DNA of 64,000 nucleotides from Pyrobaculum neutrophilum V24Sta (lineage in GTDB: Archaea; Thermoproteota; Thermoprotei; Thermoproteales; Thermoproteaceae), in the NCBI RefSeq assembly GCF_000019805.1, contig NC_010525.1:1116001-1180000 (forward strand), read 5' to 3'. Below are positions 54,137-62,119 of this stretch, piece after piece (the first letter of the stretch is position 1; the number at the start of each line of letters is the position of its first letter). Under the pieces are notes generated by a model that was not told the origin of the DNA, made no database searches, and saw nothing but the letters and a program-made list of their open reading frames with translations. The position numbers were made by a program, and so were the translations under genes.

Positions 54137-55588
54137 ATGATCGTGTCTATCACGCCTGAGATCGGCATTGGGGAGCTTAGGAACTTCGCCGGCGGTCTCG
54201 GAGTGTTGGAGGGCGATAAGTTCTACGCCGCGGCGAGGCTGGGGGTGCCCTACACGGTCATCACGCTGTTTTACCCAGAGGGCTATGTCTCATATGCCGA
54301 GGAAAACGGCGAGCTTGTCCCAACCGCTGAGGGGAATCTCCTCGACAGACTTACGTACCTGGGCGGGTGGGAGGTGGAGGCGCGGGGAGAGAGGGTTTCG
54401 GGGGGGTACTACATCTATAGGGCGGGGAGCGCCGCCGCTGTGTTTGTGAAAGTGGACGCTCCCGAGTGGGCCGCGAGGGCTACCAGGAGGCTGTACTACG
54501 AAGACACCGAGAGCGACCGCTTCTACAAGTACCTCATATTGGCCAAAGCCGCCGTCAGCTATGTCGAACGCTACATCGGGTGGGACAACGTGAGGTATCT
54601 CGACCTACAGGAGGCCTACACGGTATTCGCCCTGCTGGTCAAGAGACATCCGAGGGCCAGGCTCGTGGTCCACACCCCGGCGCCGTGGGGGCACCCGACG
54701 TTTAACAAGAGGTTTTTCAGAGACGAGTTCGGCTTCGAGATGGCTATGGAGCCCGTGGTGCTCACGGAGTTGGGCCTCTCTATGGCTCAGGAGGGCATCG
54801 CCGTGTCGAAGAAGATGGTGGGGCAGCTCTGCAACACCTTCCCCCATCACTGCCACAAGATCAGGGGGGTTACAAACGCTGTGGAGGTGCCGAGGTGGGA
54901 GCACCCGGCTCTCGCCGGTCTCAAAAGCGCTGAGGAGCTACGGAGGGCCAGGGAGAGGGCGAAGGAGGAGGCGCTTAGGGCACTTGGCGTAGAGGCGAGG
55001 GGCAAGGTGGTTATCTCCTGGGCCAGGAGGATGACCCACTACAAGAGGCCCCATTTCGTACTACAGCTCATAGAGGACGTCGATAGAGACGTCGTCTTTA
55101 TACTCGGGGGGCGGGCCCACCCGAATGACAGATACGGGGTGGAGATGATGAAGAAGTTTAGAGAGGCGTCGGCGAGAGACAACGTCTACTACTTCCCGCA
55201 TCTGGACGTGGAGACGGAGAAGAGGATCATATGGGCGTCTGACATATGGCTCTTCACGCCGTTTAGCGGCTGGGAGGCGTCGGGGACGTCCTTCATGAAG
55301 GCCGGCATAAATGGGGTGCCCTCCGTGGCCTCCCGCGACGGCGCTGTGGTTGAGGTTATGGAAGACGGCCGCAACGGGTGGCTCTTCGGCGGAAACCGCG
55401 AGAGGCTGTTGCCGCTGGACAGCCCCGACATAGATCAAAACGAGTATAGAGAGTTTAGGCAGAAGGTCGAGGAGGCCTTGGACGCGTACAGCAGCGGGCG
55501 GTACTGGGAGATCGCCTACAACGCGTACGTAACCTTCCGTAGCTACTTCTCCATGGAGAGGCTTTTTAGAGACTACGGCTACATCTAG
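54137..55588 (+). CDS. Short alpha-glucan phosphorylase (GT35)
   Basis: 483 residues. It has EIGIGELRNFAGGLGVLEGDKFYAAARLGVPYTVITLFYPEGY, the phosphorylase G-G-L-G-x-L-x-G-D start, and HYKRPHFVL. The C-terminal ASGTSFMKAGINGVPSVASRDGAVVEVMEDGRNGWLF contains the PLP-binding Lys, matching the GTSxMK motif of glycogen phosphorylase. It is far shorter than the 750-840 residues of usual phosphorylases, like the known short archaeal group. It releases glucose-1-phosphate from glycogen. ATG start with a TATA box (TAAAAAATA) about 26-28 nt upstream. Confidence 0.88.
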   Translation: MIVSITPEIGIGELRNFAGGLGVLEGDKFYAAARLGVPYTVITLFYPEGYVSYAEENGELVPTAEGNLLDRLTYLGGWEVEARGERVSGGYYIYRAGSAAAVFVKVDAPEWAARATRRLYYEDTESDRFYKYLILAKAAVSYVERYIGWDNVRYLDLQEAYTVFALLVKRHPRARLVVHTPAPWGHPTFNKRFFRDEFGFEMAMEPVVLTELGLSMAQEGIAVSKKMVGQLCNTFPHHCHKIRGVTNAVEVPRWEHPALAGLKSAEELRRARERAKEEALRALGVEARGKVVISWARRMTHYKRPHFVLQLIEDVDRDVVFILGGRAHPNDRYGVEMMKKFREASARDNVYYFPHLDVETEKRIIWASDIWLFTPFSGWEASGTSFMKAGINGVPSVASRDGAVVEVMEDGRNGWLFGGNRERLLPLDSPDIDQNEYREFRQKVEEALDAYSSGRYWEIAYNAYVTFRSYFSMERLFRDYGYI

Positions 55589-55615
55589 CTTATATAGCTA
55601 CGCCTCGGCTGAGCC

Positions 55616-57043
55616 GTGGAGAGGGTTCTCCTCGTGAGGGTGGGGGAGCTCACCGTAAAGAGGGGCTGGACCCGCGTCGAGATGGAGAGGCTGTTGCTAC
55701 GGGCGGCGAAGGAGGCGGCTGGCGAATGCGGAGGGGCGAGGTTCGCGAGGGAGCCGGGGAGGATATACGCATATGGCGACGTCAATTGCCTCAAAAAGGC
55801 GCTGTCTAGAGTCTTCGGGGTTAAGTCGGTGAGTCCTGCGTACGTCCTCCAGTTTAAGGATCTGGCGGAGGTGGCGGCCGCCGCCGCGGAGCTCTGGGGC
55901 GGGGAGGTGGCCGGGAGGCGGTTCGCGGTTAGGGTCCACAGGGTGGGGACGCACGGCTTCACCTCAAGAGACGTGGCCGCCGCCGTGGGCGCGGCGTTGG
56001 TTAAAGCAGGAGGTTCGGTGGATCTCGAGACCCCGGAGGTGGAGCTTTATGTGGAGGTGCGGGGGGACCGGGCCTTTCTATATAGGGAGGTGCTGGAGGG
56101 GCCGGGGGGCCTCCCCCTGGGGTCTGAGGGGAAGGTGCTGGCGTTGGTCTCCGGCGGCATCGACTCGCCGGTTGCAGCGTGGATGCTCATGCGTAGGGGG
56201 GCACACGTGGACGTCTTCTACTGCCACCTCGGCGGGACCTACGCGCTAAGGCTCGTTGTGGAGGTGATAAAGAGGCTACTGTCTTGGTCCTACGGCTACA
56301 ACGCGAGGGTGGCCGTGGCGGACTGCTCCCCAGTGGTGCGGGCCTTACGGAGGGGGGTGAGGGAGGAGCTCTGGAACATAGCCTTTAAGAGGGCGCTCTA
56401 CCTCGCCGCTTCCAAGGTGGCTGAGGCCGTGAAGGCGGCCGCCTTGGTCACGGGGGAGTCGCTTGGCCAGGTGTCTTCGCAGACGTTGCAGGCGCTTGCG
56501 GCGGCTGAACGCGGGCTCGATATGCCCATCTTTAGGCCTCTGGTGGGCATGGACAAGGACGAGATCGTGCATCTCGCCGAGAGGATCGGGACGTACGAGG
56601 TTTCGGCTAGGCTTCCCGAGTACTGCGCCCTCTTGAGCAGAAGGCCTAGGAAGTGGGCAACGCGTCAGGAGGTGGAGGAGATAGATCTGGCGATCCACGA
56701 CGCCGTGGCGGAGGTCGTAAACGGCGTTAAGGTAATTAGGAAGAGCGAGCTGGAAAGCTTCGCGTCTTCTCTAAAGCCGCCGCACGACCTAGAGCTGGAG
56801 ACCCCGCCCCCGGACTCCGTGTTGGTTGATCTACGAAGCGCGGAGGACTACAGAAGGTGGCACCTCCCAGGCGCTCTCAGGGCGGACCCAGACGACGTTT
56901 TAACGCTGGTCGACCGCCTAGGCAGAGACAAGACCTACGTCTTCTACTGCTACGGAGGAGGCACAAGCTTAGACGTGGCGGAGAGCCTCCGGAGGCTTGG
57001 GATCAAGGCCTACTCCCTCAAGCTTAAACCGCAGGGCGGTTGA
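55616..57043 (+). CDS. thiI: ThiI tRNA 4-thiouridine synthetase fused to rhodanese
   Basis: 475 residues. Domain order: N-terminal ferredoxin-like plus THUMP (about 1-165, VRVGELTVKRGWTR and RVHRVGTHGFTSRD), PP-loop ATPase (about 175-350, LALVSGGIDSPVAAWMLMRRGA) and a C-terminal rhodanese (about 390-475, VLVDLRSAEDYRRWHLPGALRAD with active-site Cys in VFYCYGGGTS). The fused rhodanese is the bacterial (E. coli) pattern; many archaeal ThiI proteins lack it. It adds sulfur to U8 of tRNA and may feed thiazole synthesis. GTG start. Confidence 0.93.
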   Translation: MERVLLVRVGELTVKRGWTRVEMERLLLRAAKEAAGECGGARFAREPGRIYAYGDVNCLKKALSRVFGVKSVSPAYVLQFKDLAEVAAAAAELWGGEVAGRRFAVRVHRVGTHGFTSRDVAAAVGAALVKAGGSVDLETPEVELYVEVRGDRAFLYREVLEGPGGLPLGSEGKVLALVSGGIDSPVAAWMLMRRGAHVDVFYCHLGGTYALRLVVEVIKRLLSWSYGYNARVAVADCSPVVRALRRGVREELWNIAFKRALYLAASKVAEAVKAAALVTGESLGQVSSQTLQALAAAERGLDMPIFRPLVGMDKDEIVHLAERIGTYEVSARLPEYCALLSRRPRKWATRQEVEEIDLAIHDAVAEVVNGVKVIRKSELESFASSLKPPHDLELETPPPDSVLVDLRSAEDYRRWHLPGALRADPDDVLTLVDRLGRDKTYVFYCYGGGTSLDVAESLRRLGIKAYSLKLKPQGG

Positions 57044-57046
57044 ACG

Positions 57047-57104
57047 ACCTCAGCCTGTGGCGTACCTCGTCACCGCCTCTGCAAAGGGACACCGCATCAC
57101 CGCG
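57047..57104 (-). ncRNA. C/D box sRNA candidate downstream of ThiI
   Basis: Minus strand. Box C-like GTGATGC (57100-57094; last base departs from consensus A), D'-like CAGA, C' GTGACGA and D CTGA (57053-57050). Guides are GGTGTCCCTTTG (12 nt) and GGTACGCCACAGG (13 nt), and 40 nt lie between C and D, the spacing of the other candidates. No TATA box lies directly upstream; it might be processed from an RNA starting near 57262. The degenerate C box keeps confidence moderate. Confidence 0.45.
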
Positions 57105-57109
57105 TGGAG

Positions 57110-57262
57110 ACCCCCGACTGTCCATAGGCGGTCACCGCCGGCGGTTGCCGGCTCGCGCCTGGGGGCTTTCTCCTCGCCCGCGCCCCCACCGGCATCCAGC
57201 GCGGGCAACAGCCCATCTGCAGAGCTCGGGGCAGACCCAGTCAGCCCCTCATGGAGCTGCCC
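57110..57262 (-). ncRNA. Structured RNA candidate, possible RNase P-like elements
   Basis: Minus strand, in the 329-bp gap after ThiI. A TATA box (GCTTAAATG, about 57282-57290) lies about 25 nt before 57262. Hairpins: GGGGCAG/CTGCCCC, GGGC-TGTT-GCCC, GCCGGC-AACC-GCCGGC. GAGGAGAAAGCCCCC (57175-57161) resembles the conserved region I of RNase P RNA (GAGGAAAGTCC), and ACAGTCGGGGG (57121-57111) could be region V and pair with it. CCGCG(C)TGG (57204-57196) pairs with CCACGCGG (57107-57100) outside. Pyrobaculum has a short RNase P RNA, but this match is imperfect, so it is only a hypothesis. Confidence 0.35.
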
Positions 57263-57372
57263 CCTCACAGCTATAGAGGCATGCATTTAAGCCTTCCGCC
57301 CGCGCCAAAGACGCGGGATTTTTCGGCGACGGAGACACCCCACTACATAAAAACTTGGCGCTTTTCAGCCAC

Positions 57373-58320
57373 GTGAATCTTTACTACGACGGCGGGATAT
57401 ACGTGGAGGGGAGGGGCGTGAGGTTTGTGGTCGACCCCGTGGGGCCCATCAAGGGCCGAGTCGATTTCGTCTTGATAACCCACGGCCACAGCGACCACAT
57501 CTCCAGATACGCCTTGAGGTACCCCGTGGTGGCCACCAGGGAAACCCTAGCCGCCATGTCGGTGAGGCTCGGCGCGGCGCCGGCTAGGCGGATCACCGTG
57601 GCGGCTGGGAGGGTGGTGGAGGTGGACGGCGTGGAGGTGGCTGTGTTGGAGGCTGGGCACATCCTGGGAAGCGTCATGTATCTAGTGGAGGTGGACGGCC
57701 TCCAAGCCCTGTTCACCGGCGACTTCAACACGGTGGGCACCATCTTGACAGACGCCGCGGAGCCCGTGGAGAATGTGGACGTGTTGGTGATGGAGGCCAC
57801 CTACGGCGACCCAGCCTACGTGTTTCCCAACAGAGCCGAGGTGTATAACGAGCTACTGGATCTGGTGGAGCGCCACAGCGGAGACGGCGGGGTGGCCATA
57901 GCGGCGTACCCCCTTGGTAAAGCCCAGGAGGTGGCCCGGCTGTTGGGCCACAGGGCGGGGGCACACGCCGCCGTGGCTAGGTACAACAGGGCTTTGGGCA
58001 TCTCCACGGGCGGGGGGAGGGAGGTCGTGATAGTCCCCAGCCTGAGGTGGGCGCCCCGGGGCTACGTCCGGGTAGAGGTGAGCGGGTGGTACGCCGAGGA
58101 GGAGGCCAGGAGGAGGGCTTTGAGGGAGGGAGTGTACGGCATCCCGCTGAGCGACCACAGCGATTTTCCAAACCTCGTGCAGTTCGCCCAGGAGATATCG
58201 CCGAGGTTGATCTACACCGTGTACGGCTTCACGGAGAGGCTGGCGCGGCACCTCCGGAGGCTTGGCTTGAGGGCCTACCCGATCCCCAAGTCAGCCGGCC
58301 TGCCGGCTCACTCCATTTAA
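57373..58320 (+). CDS. MBL-fold nuclease-like protein (CPSF/exonuclease type)
   Basis: 315 residues. The metal motif is VLITHGHSDHI (HxHxDH), with later LEAGHILGSVMYLVEVDGLQALFTGDFN and GIPLSDHSDF. The layout LISHAH..., AGHxLGS, TGDFN, MEATYG is that of the beta-CASP/CPSF-related MBL nucleases, but the C-terminal part is short. It may be an RNA or DNA processing enzyme. The frame opens at TTG 57355, but a TATA box (ACATAAAAA, about 57344-57352) lies 25 nt before the GTG at 57373, which I prefer. Confidence 0.82.
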   Translation: MNLYYDGGIYVEGRGVRFVVDPVGPIKGRVDFVLITHGHSDHISRYALRYPVVATRETLAAMSVRLGAAPARRITVAAGRVVEVDGVEVAVLEAGHILGSVMYLVEVDGLQALFTGDFNTVGTILTDAAEPVENVDVLVMEATYGDPAYVFPNRAEVYNELLDLVERHSGDGGVAIAAYPLGKAQEVARLLGHRAGAHAAVARYNRALGISTGGGREVVIVPSLRWAPRGYVRVEVSGWYAEEEARRRALREGVYGIPLSDHSDFPNLVQFAQEISPRLIYTVYGFTERLARHLRRLGLRAYPIPKSAGLPAHSI

Positions 58321-58340
58321 AACCATGCCAACTGTCTATC

Positions 58341-58395
58341 GTGTGATGAGAATCATGCCCGGGAGCCATATGCTCGGTCCTAGGGTAGCTGAAGT
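58341..58395 (+). ncRNA. C/D box sRNA candidate upstream of BMP-family transporter
   Basis: Plus strand. Box C GTGATGA (58343-58349) and D CTGA (58389-58392) are 39 nt apart; inner C'/D' are degenerate. A TATA box (ATTTAAAA, 58315-58322) lies 24 nt before box C, so a separate promoter is likely. Guides would be GAATCATGCCCG and GGTCCTAGGGTAG. It lies between the MBL-fold and transporter genes; part of the leader is free of the BMP gene's own promoter at about 58437-58454. Confidence 0.62.
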
Positions 58396-58465
58396 TTAAT
58401 CCTTCGCTTAATCTTGCCGTTGTTTCTGTGGGAAAAGTTTATATTCTGTTTTAAACATCAGCGTC

Positions 58466-59761
58466 ATGTCGGCCAGCAGGAGGGAATGGCTTAAGGCCGT
58501 CGCCGCTTTTGCGGCCGGCGCGATAGTTGGCTCCGGGGCTTCCTACCTCGCCCTACAGAGCGTTAAAACCGCCGTGGAGAAAACGGCCACGACGCGGCCC
58601 GCTGAGGCAACAACGGCGCCTAGTACGGCGGCCGGCTTACCTAAGATGAAAATTCACTTCATCTACGTGGGGCCTATAGGCGACTACGGCTGGACGCACG
58701 CGCACGACGTCGGCAGAAAATACCTCGAGAGCGCCCTCTGCCCAGACCCGAAGAAGTGGTGCATAGTGGAGACCTCATACACGGAGAAGGTGCCCGAGGG
58801 GGAGGCCTACGACTACATAAAGAGGGCTGTGGCCGACGGGGCAAACATGGTGATAACCACGTCCTACGGCTATATGGACGCCACCAAGAAGGCCGCAAGG
58901 GATTACCCAGACCGCTTCTTCGCCCACTGCTCCGGCGAGTTCAAGAGCCAAGACGAGCGGGCAAGTCTCCCCAACTTCGCCGAGTATTTCATAGACCTCT
59001 ACGAGGCCTACTACCTCAACGGCATCGTAGCCGGCAGGATGACCAAGACCAACAAGCTGGGCTACGTGGCGGCCTTCCTAATACCGGAGGTCATACGCCA
59101 TATGAACGCCTTTCTGCTAGGGGCTAGGGAGGTCAACCCCAAGGTCACCATGGACGTGGTGCAGCTAGGCGAGTGGTATAGCCCAGAGCGCGCCAAGAAG
59201 GCCGCCGTGGCGCTTGTGGAGTCAAACGGCGCCGACGTGTTGGCCTTCACCGAGGACTCCCCCACGGTGCTTCAAACAGCGGAGGAGTACCAGAGAAGGG
59301 GGAAAGCCGTGTGGTCGTTCTCGCACTACAGCGATATGTCGAACTACGGCCCCAAAGCCCACCTAACAGGACAGGTGGTCAACTGGGGCCCCATGTATGT
59401 GGAGATGGCCATCAGGGCGTATCTGGCTTGGGTCTCTGGCGAGACGGCGCTGTGGTCCGAGTGGCCGCCGGAGAGGCCCCGCGACTACTGGTGGAGCATG
59501 AAGAACTCGTACAGGTACTACGACTACAAGAAGAACCCAACCGACATAATACTCCCGCTGAACCCCGCCGTGCCGGAGGAGGTAAAGGCGTACGTCGAGA
59601 AGCGGAGGGCTGAGGTCATAGAAGGAGTGTGGGACCCCTTCACTGGGCCTATCAAGGACATGAAGGGCGTCCTCAGGGTAGCCGACAGGATGAGGTTGAG
59701 CAAAGACGACCTCTACAACATGGACTGGTTCGTCGAGGGCTACGGCCAGCTTCCCACATAA
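58466..59761 (+). CDS. BMP-family ABC transporter substrate-binding protein, Tat-exported
   Basis: 431 residues. The N-terminus SASRREWLKAVAAFAAGAIVGSGASYLAL has a twin-arginine signal (SRREWLK then a hydrophobic stretch). A Thr/Ala-rich spacer (about 36-56) leads to the BMP fold: FIYVGPIGDYGWTHAHDVGRKYLE, ITTSYGYMDATKKAARDYPDRFFAHCSG and AFTEDSPTVLQTAEEY. Relatives bind nucleosides or purines. It precedes an ATPase and two permeases in one operon. Folding before export (Tat) is the natural reading of the signal. ATG start, preceded by an AT-rich promoter with TTTATATTCTGTTTTAAA at about 58438-58455. Confidence 0.9.
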   Translation: MSASRREWLKAVAAFAAGAIVGSGASYLALQSVKTAVEKTATTRPAEATTAPSTAAGLPKMKIHFIYVGPIGDYGWTHAHDVGRKYLESALCPDPKKWCIVETSYTEKVPEGEAYDYIKRAVADGANMVITTSYGYMDATKKAARDYPDRFFAHCSGEFKSQDERASLPNFAEYFIDLYEAYYLNGIVAGRMTKTNKLGYVAAFLIPEVIRHMNAFLLGAREVNPKVTMDVVQLGEWYSPERAKKAAVALVESNGADVLAFTEDSPTVLQTAEEYQRRGKAVWSFSHYSDMSNYGPKAHLTGQVVNWGPMYVEMAIRAYLAWVSGETALWSEWPPERPRDYWWSMKNSYRYYDYKKNPTDIILPLNPAVPEEVKAYVEKRRAEVIEGVWDPFTGPIKDMKGVLRVADRMRLSKDDLYNMDWFVEGYGQLPT

Positions 59762-59765
59762 ACAA

Positions 59766-61157
59766 ATGGCTTTTTTGAAGGCGGTTGGGATTAGGAAGGT
59801 TTTTCCAGGCGTGGTGGCCCTTGACGGCGTAGATTTCGAGGTGGGGAGGGGGGAAGTCCACGGGCTTCTTGGGGAAAACGGCGCTGGGAAGTCCACGCTT
59901 ATATCTATCCTATACGGCGTTTATCTGCCGGACGGCGGGGCTATATATATAGACGGCAGGAAGACCGATATAAAGTCGCCGCGCCACGCGGCTGAGCTGG
60001 GGATCGCGTTGATATCTCAGCACTTCGCCCTTGTGGACACCCTAACCGTGGAGGAGAATCTGAAGCTGTCGGGGGTCGACGTGGAGAAGGCGGTGGAGCT
60101 GGGGGGTAGGGTTGGCGTGGAGCTACCGCTGGATAAATACGTGGGCGAGCTCACCGTCGGCGAAAAGCAACGGGTTGAGATCGTCAAGGCGCTGGCTCGC
60201 GAGAGCAAAATCCTCCTCATGGATGAGCCCACAGCGCTTCTAGGGCCAAGGGAGGCGAAGAGGCTTCTGGAGACCGTGAGGGCGCTGGCCTCAATGGGGA
60301 AGGCCGTGGTGTTTGTGACGCATAAGATTAGGGAGGCCATAGAGGTGGCGGATAGGATCACGGTTCTGAGGAGGGGGAGGAAGGTGGCCACCTACGAGAG
60401 GCCGTACGACGAGGAGACCCTCCTCAAGGCCATGTTCCAGGGGGTAGTTAGGAGGGGCTCCCAGAGGTCTAGAGGGGCGGGGGAGGTTGTATATAGGGCC
60501 GTGGGGATCGCCGGGGAGAAGATACGGAAAGCCGACATCGAAATTAGGCGGGGGGAGGTCGTGGCGGTGGTGGGAGTCGCCGGCAACGGCCAAGAGGAGC
60601 TGATGGCTCTGCTGGCCGGCTTCAAGAAGCCGCGGGCCGGCAGAGTCTACATAGAGGGCGTAGATCTAACCGGTGAGCCCTTCCACGAGTTCCTGAGAAG
60701 GGGTGTGGCCTATCTGCCGGAGGACAGGGGGTACGCCTTGGCTAAGGAGTTAAGCGTCGTCGACAACTTTAGGATTAGGTGTATAAACAGGTGCGTTGAA
60801 AAGCTCATGGAGGCTAAAGAGGCCTTGGACATAGACTTCCCAAGCCCCAACGCCCGGGTTGCGGCTCTCTCAGGCGGCAACCAACAGAAGCTTCTCCTGG
60901 CGAGGGAGCTGTGGCTTAGGGAGCCGTACATCCTCGTCGCCTCGTACCCCACCCGCGGCCTCGACCTAGAGACGGCTGAGAAGTTCTATGCGTTGGTTAG
61001 ATCCAGGGTGAGGGGAGGCGCCGTGGTTAGCTTGGAGGACGTGGATGAGGCCGTGGAGCGCGCAGACAGAATCTACGTAGTCTCTAGGGGGGAGGTGGTG
61101 GCCGAGTTTACTCCCCCCTTCGACTTGGAGGAAATCGCCGAGGCCATGACCGTATGA
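59766..61157 (+). CDS. Nucleoside/sugar ABC transporter, duplicated ATPase
   Basis: 463 residues with two ABC domains. Domain 1: LLGENGAGKSTLISILYG (Walker A), VGEKQRVEIVKALARESKILLMDEPTALLG (degenerate signature then Walker B) and FVTHKIREA. Domain 2: VAVVGVAGNGQEELMALLAG (Walker A degenerate), ALSGGNQQKLLLARELWLREPYILVASYPTRGLD (signature; Walker B changed). This asymmetric tandem is typical of BMP/RbsA-type ATPases. It starts 4 nt after the BMP gene stop and overlaps the permease by 4 nt. Cytoplasmic side of the membrane. Confidence 0.92.
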   Translation: MAFLKAVGIRKVFPGVVALDGVDFEVGRGEVHGLLGENGAGKSTLISILYGVYLPDGGAIYIDGRKTDIKSPRHAAELGIALISQHFALVDTLTVEENLKLSGVDVEKAVELGGRVGVELPLDKYVGELTVGEKQRVEIVKALARESKILLMDEPTALLGPREAKRLLETVRALASMGKAVVFVTHKIREAIEVADRITVLRRGRKVATYERPYDEETLLKAMFQGVVRRGSQRSRGAGEVVYRAVGIAGEKIRKADIEIRRGEVVAVVGVAGNGQEELMALLAGFKKPRAGRVYIEGVDLTGEPFHEFLRRGVAYLPEDRGYALAKELSVVDNFRIRCINRCVEKLMEAKEALDIDFPSPNARVAALSGGNQQKLLLARELWLREPYILVASYPTRGLDLETAEKFYALVRSRVRGGAVVSLEDVDEAVERADRIYVVSRGEVVAEFTPPFDLEEIAEAMTV

Positions 61158-62119
61158 GGCTGATACAGAGGAAGGCCCCGTCTCCGCTTGCCTACCCCCT
61201 GGCCTTCGCCGGCTCCCTAGCCACGGTGTTGTTGGTGGTCTTCGCGGCCAGCGGAGACGTCGACACGGCCATCGGCGTTCTTTCGAGGGTTGACCTAGGC
61301 TTCTTGGCCAGGGTTTTCGTGGTGGTGGGGCTGGTGGGGCTCTCAGGCGTCTTGTCGTATAGGTCTGGGCTGTGGAATATCGGCCAAGAGGGACAAGCCA
61401 TCGTGGGCACCCTGGCCGCCGTTTCCGCGAAAAACGCGGCGGAGGGCCTATTGCTGGCGGCGGCGGCCGCCGGGGCTTGGACCGCCGTCCCCGCCCTCCT
61501 TAGATCTTTCCTCGGCGTAAACGAGGCCGTGACCACGTTTTTGACGGCTCTTGCGGCGGTTTACGTGGCGCGGTACTTCGTAGAAACGGTTTTGAAGGAC
61601 CCGACCAAGAAGGGGTTCGTGGTCACCGTGGAGGCTCCTCCCATGGCCGTCGTATACGCTGAGCTTCTGCTCCTTGCCGTCTTAACCGCCGTTGTTGTCC
61701 TATATACGTCGCGGTTTGGCCTCGGCCTTCGTCTGCTGGCCTCTGGGGAAGACGTGGCGCGGTACGCCGGGGGGCGGCCAAGGCTACTGGTGTTCACGGC
61801 CATTGTGTTGAGCGGGGTGGTCGCCGGCTTGGCGGGGGCCGTGGAGATAATGACGAGGGACTCGGGCCGCTACCTAACTCTGCAACAGGTAAGCTCGGGC
61901 TTTGGGCTATACGGAATAGCCGCGGCTTGGCTCGGCGGTCTCCACCCCCTCGGCGTAGCCGTCTCGTCGCTGTATATAGCGTGGCTCTACGAAGTGGCGG
62001 TGAACTTAAAGACGGCCGCCAACTTCCCAGCGTTGGTGGCCAACGCGCTCATCGGAATTGCGTTGCTCTGGGGCTTGGCTGGACATCTTCTGTATAAATA
62101 CAGGGTGGTATGGCGGTAG
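61154..62119 (+). CDS. Nucleoside/sugar ABC transporter permease (first)
   Basis: 321 residues, eight to ten hydrophobic segments. It belongs to the BPD_transp_2 group (RbsC/YufP-like): YRSGLWNIGQEGQAIVGTLAAVSAK is the conserved NIGxEGQ motif, and LGVNEAVTTFLTALAAVYVARYFVE and GLGLRLLASGEDVARYAGGRPRLLVF are the cytoplasmic contact loops. Overlaps the ATPase gene by 4 nt and the second permease by 10 nt, so translation is coupled. Confidence 0.9.
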   Translation: MRLIQRKAPSPLAYPLAFAGSLATVLLVVFAASGDVDTAIGVLSRVDLGFLARVFVVVGLVGLSGVLSYRSGLWNIGQEGQAIVGTLAAVSAKNAAEGLLLAAAAAGAWTAVPALLRSFLGVNEAVTTFLTALAAVYVARYFVETVLKDPTKKGFVVTVEAPPMAVVYAELLLLAVLTAVVVLYTSRFGLGLRLLASGEDVARYAGGRPRLLVFTAIVLSGVVAGLAGAVEIMTRDSGRYLTLQQVSSGFGLYGIAAAWLGGLHPLGVAVSSLYIAWLYEVAVNLKTAANFPALVANALIGIALLWGLAGHLLYKYRVVWR

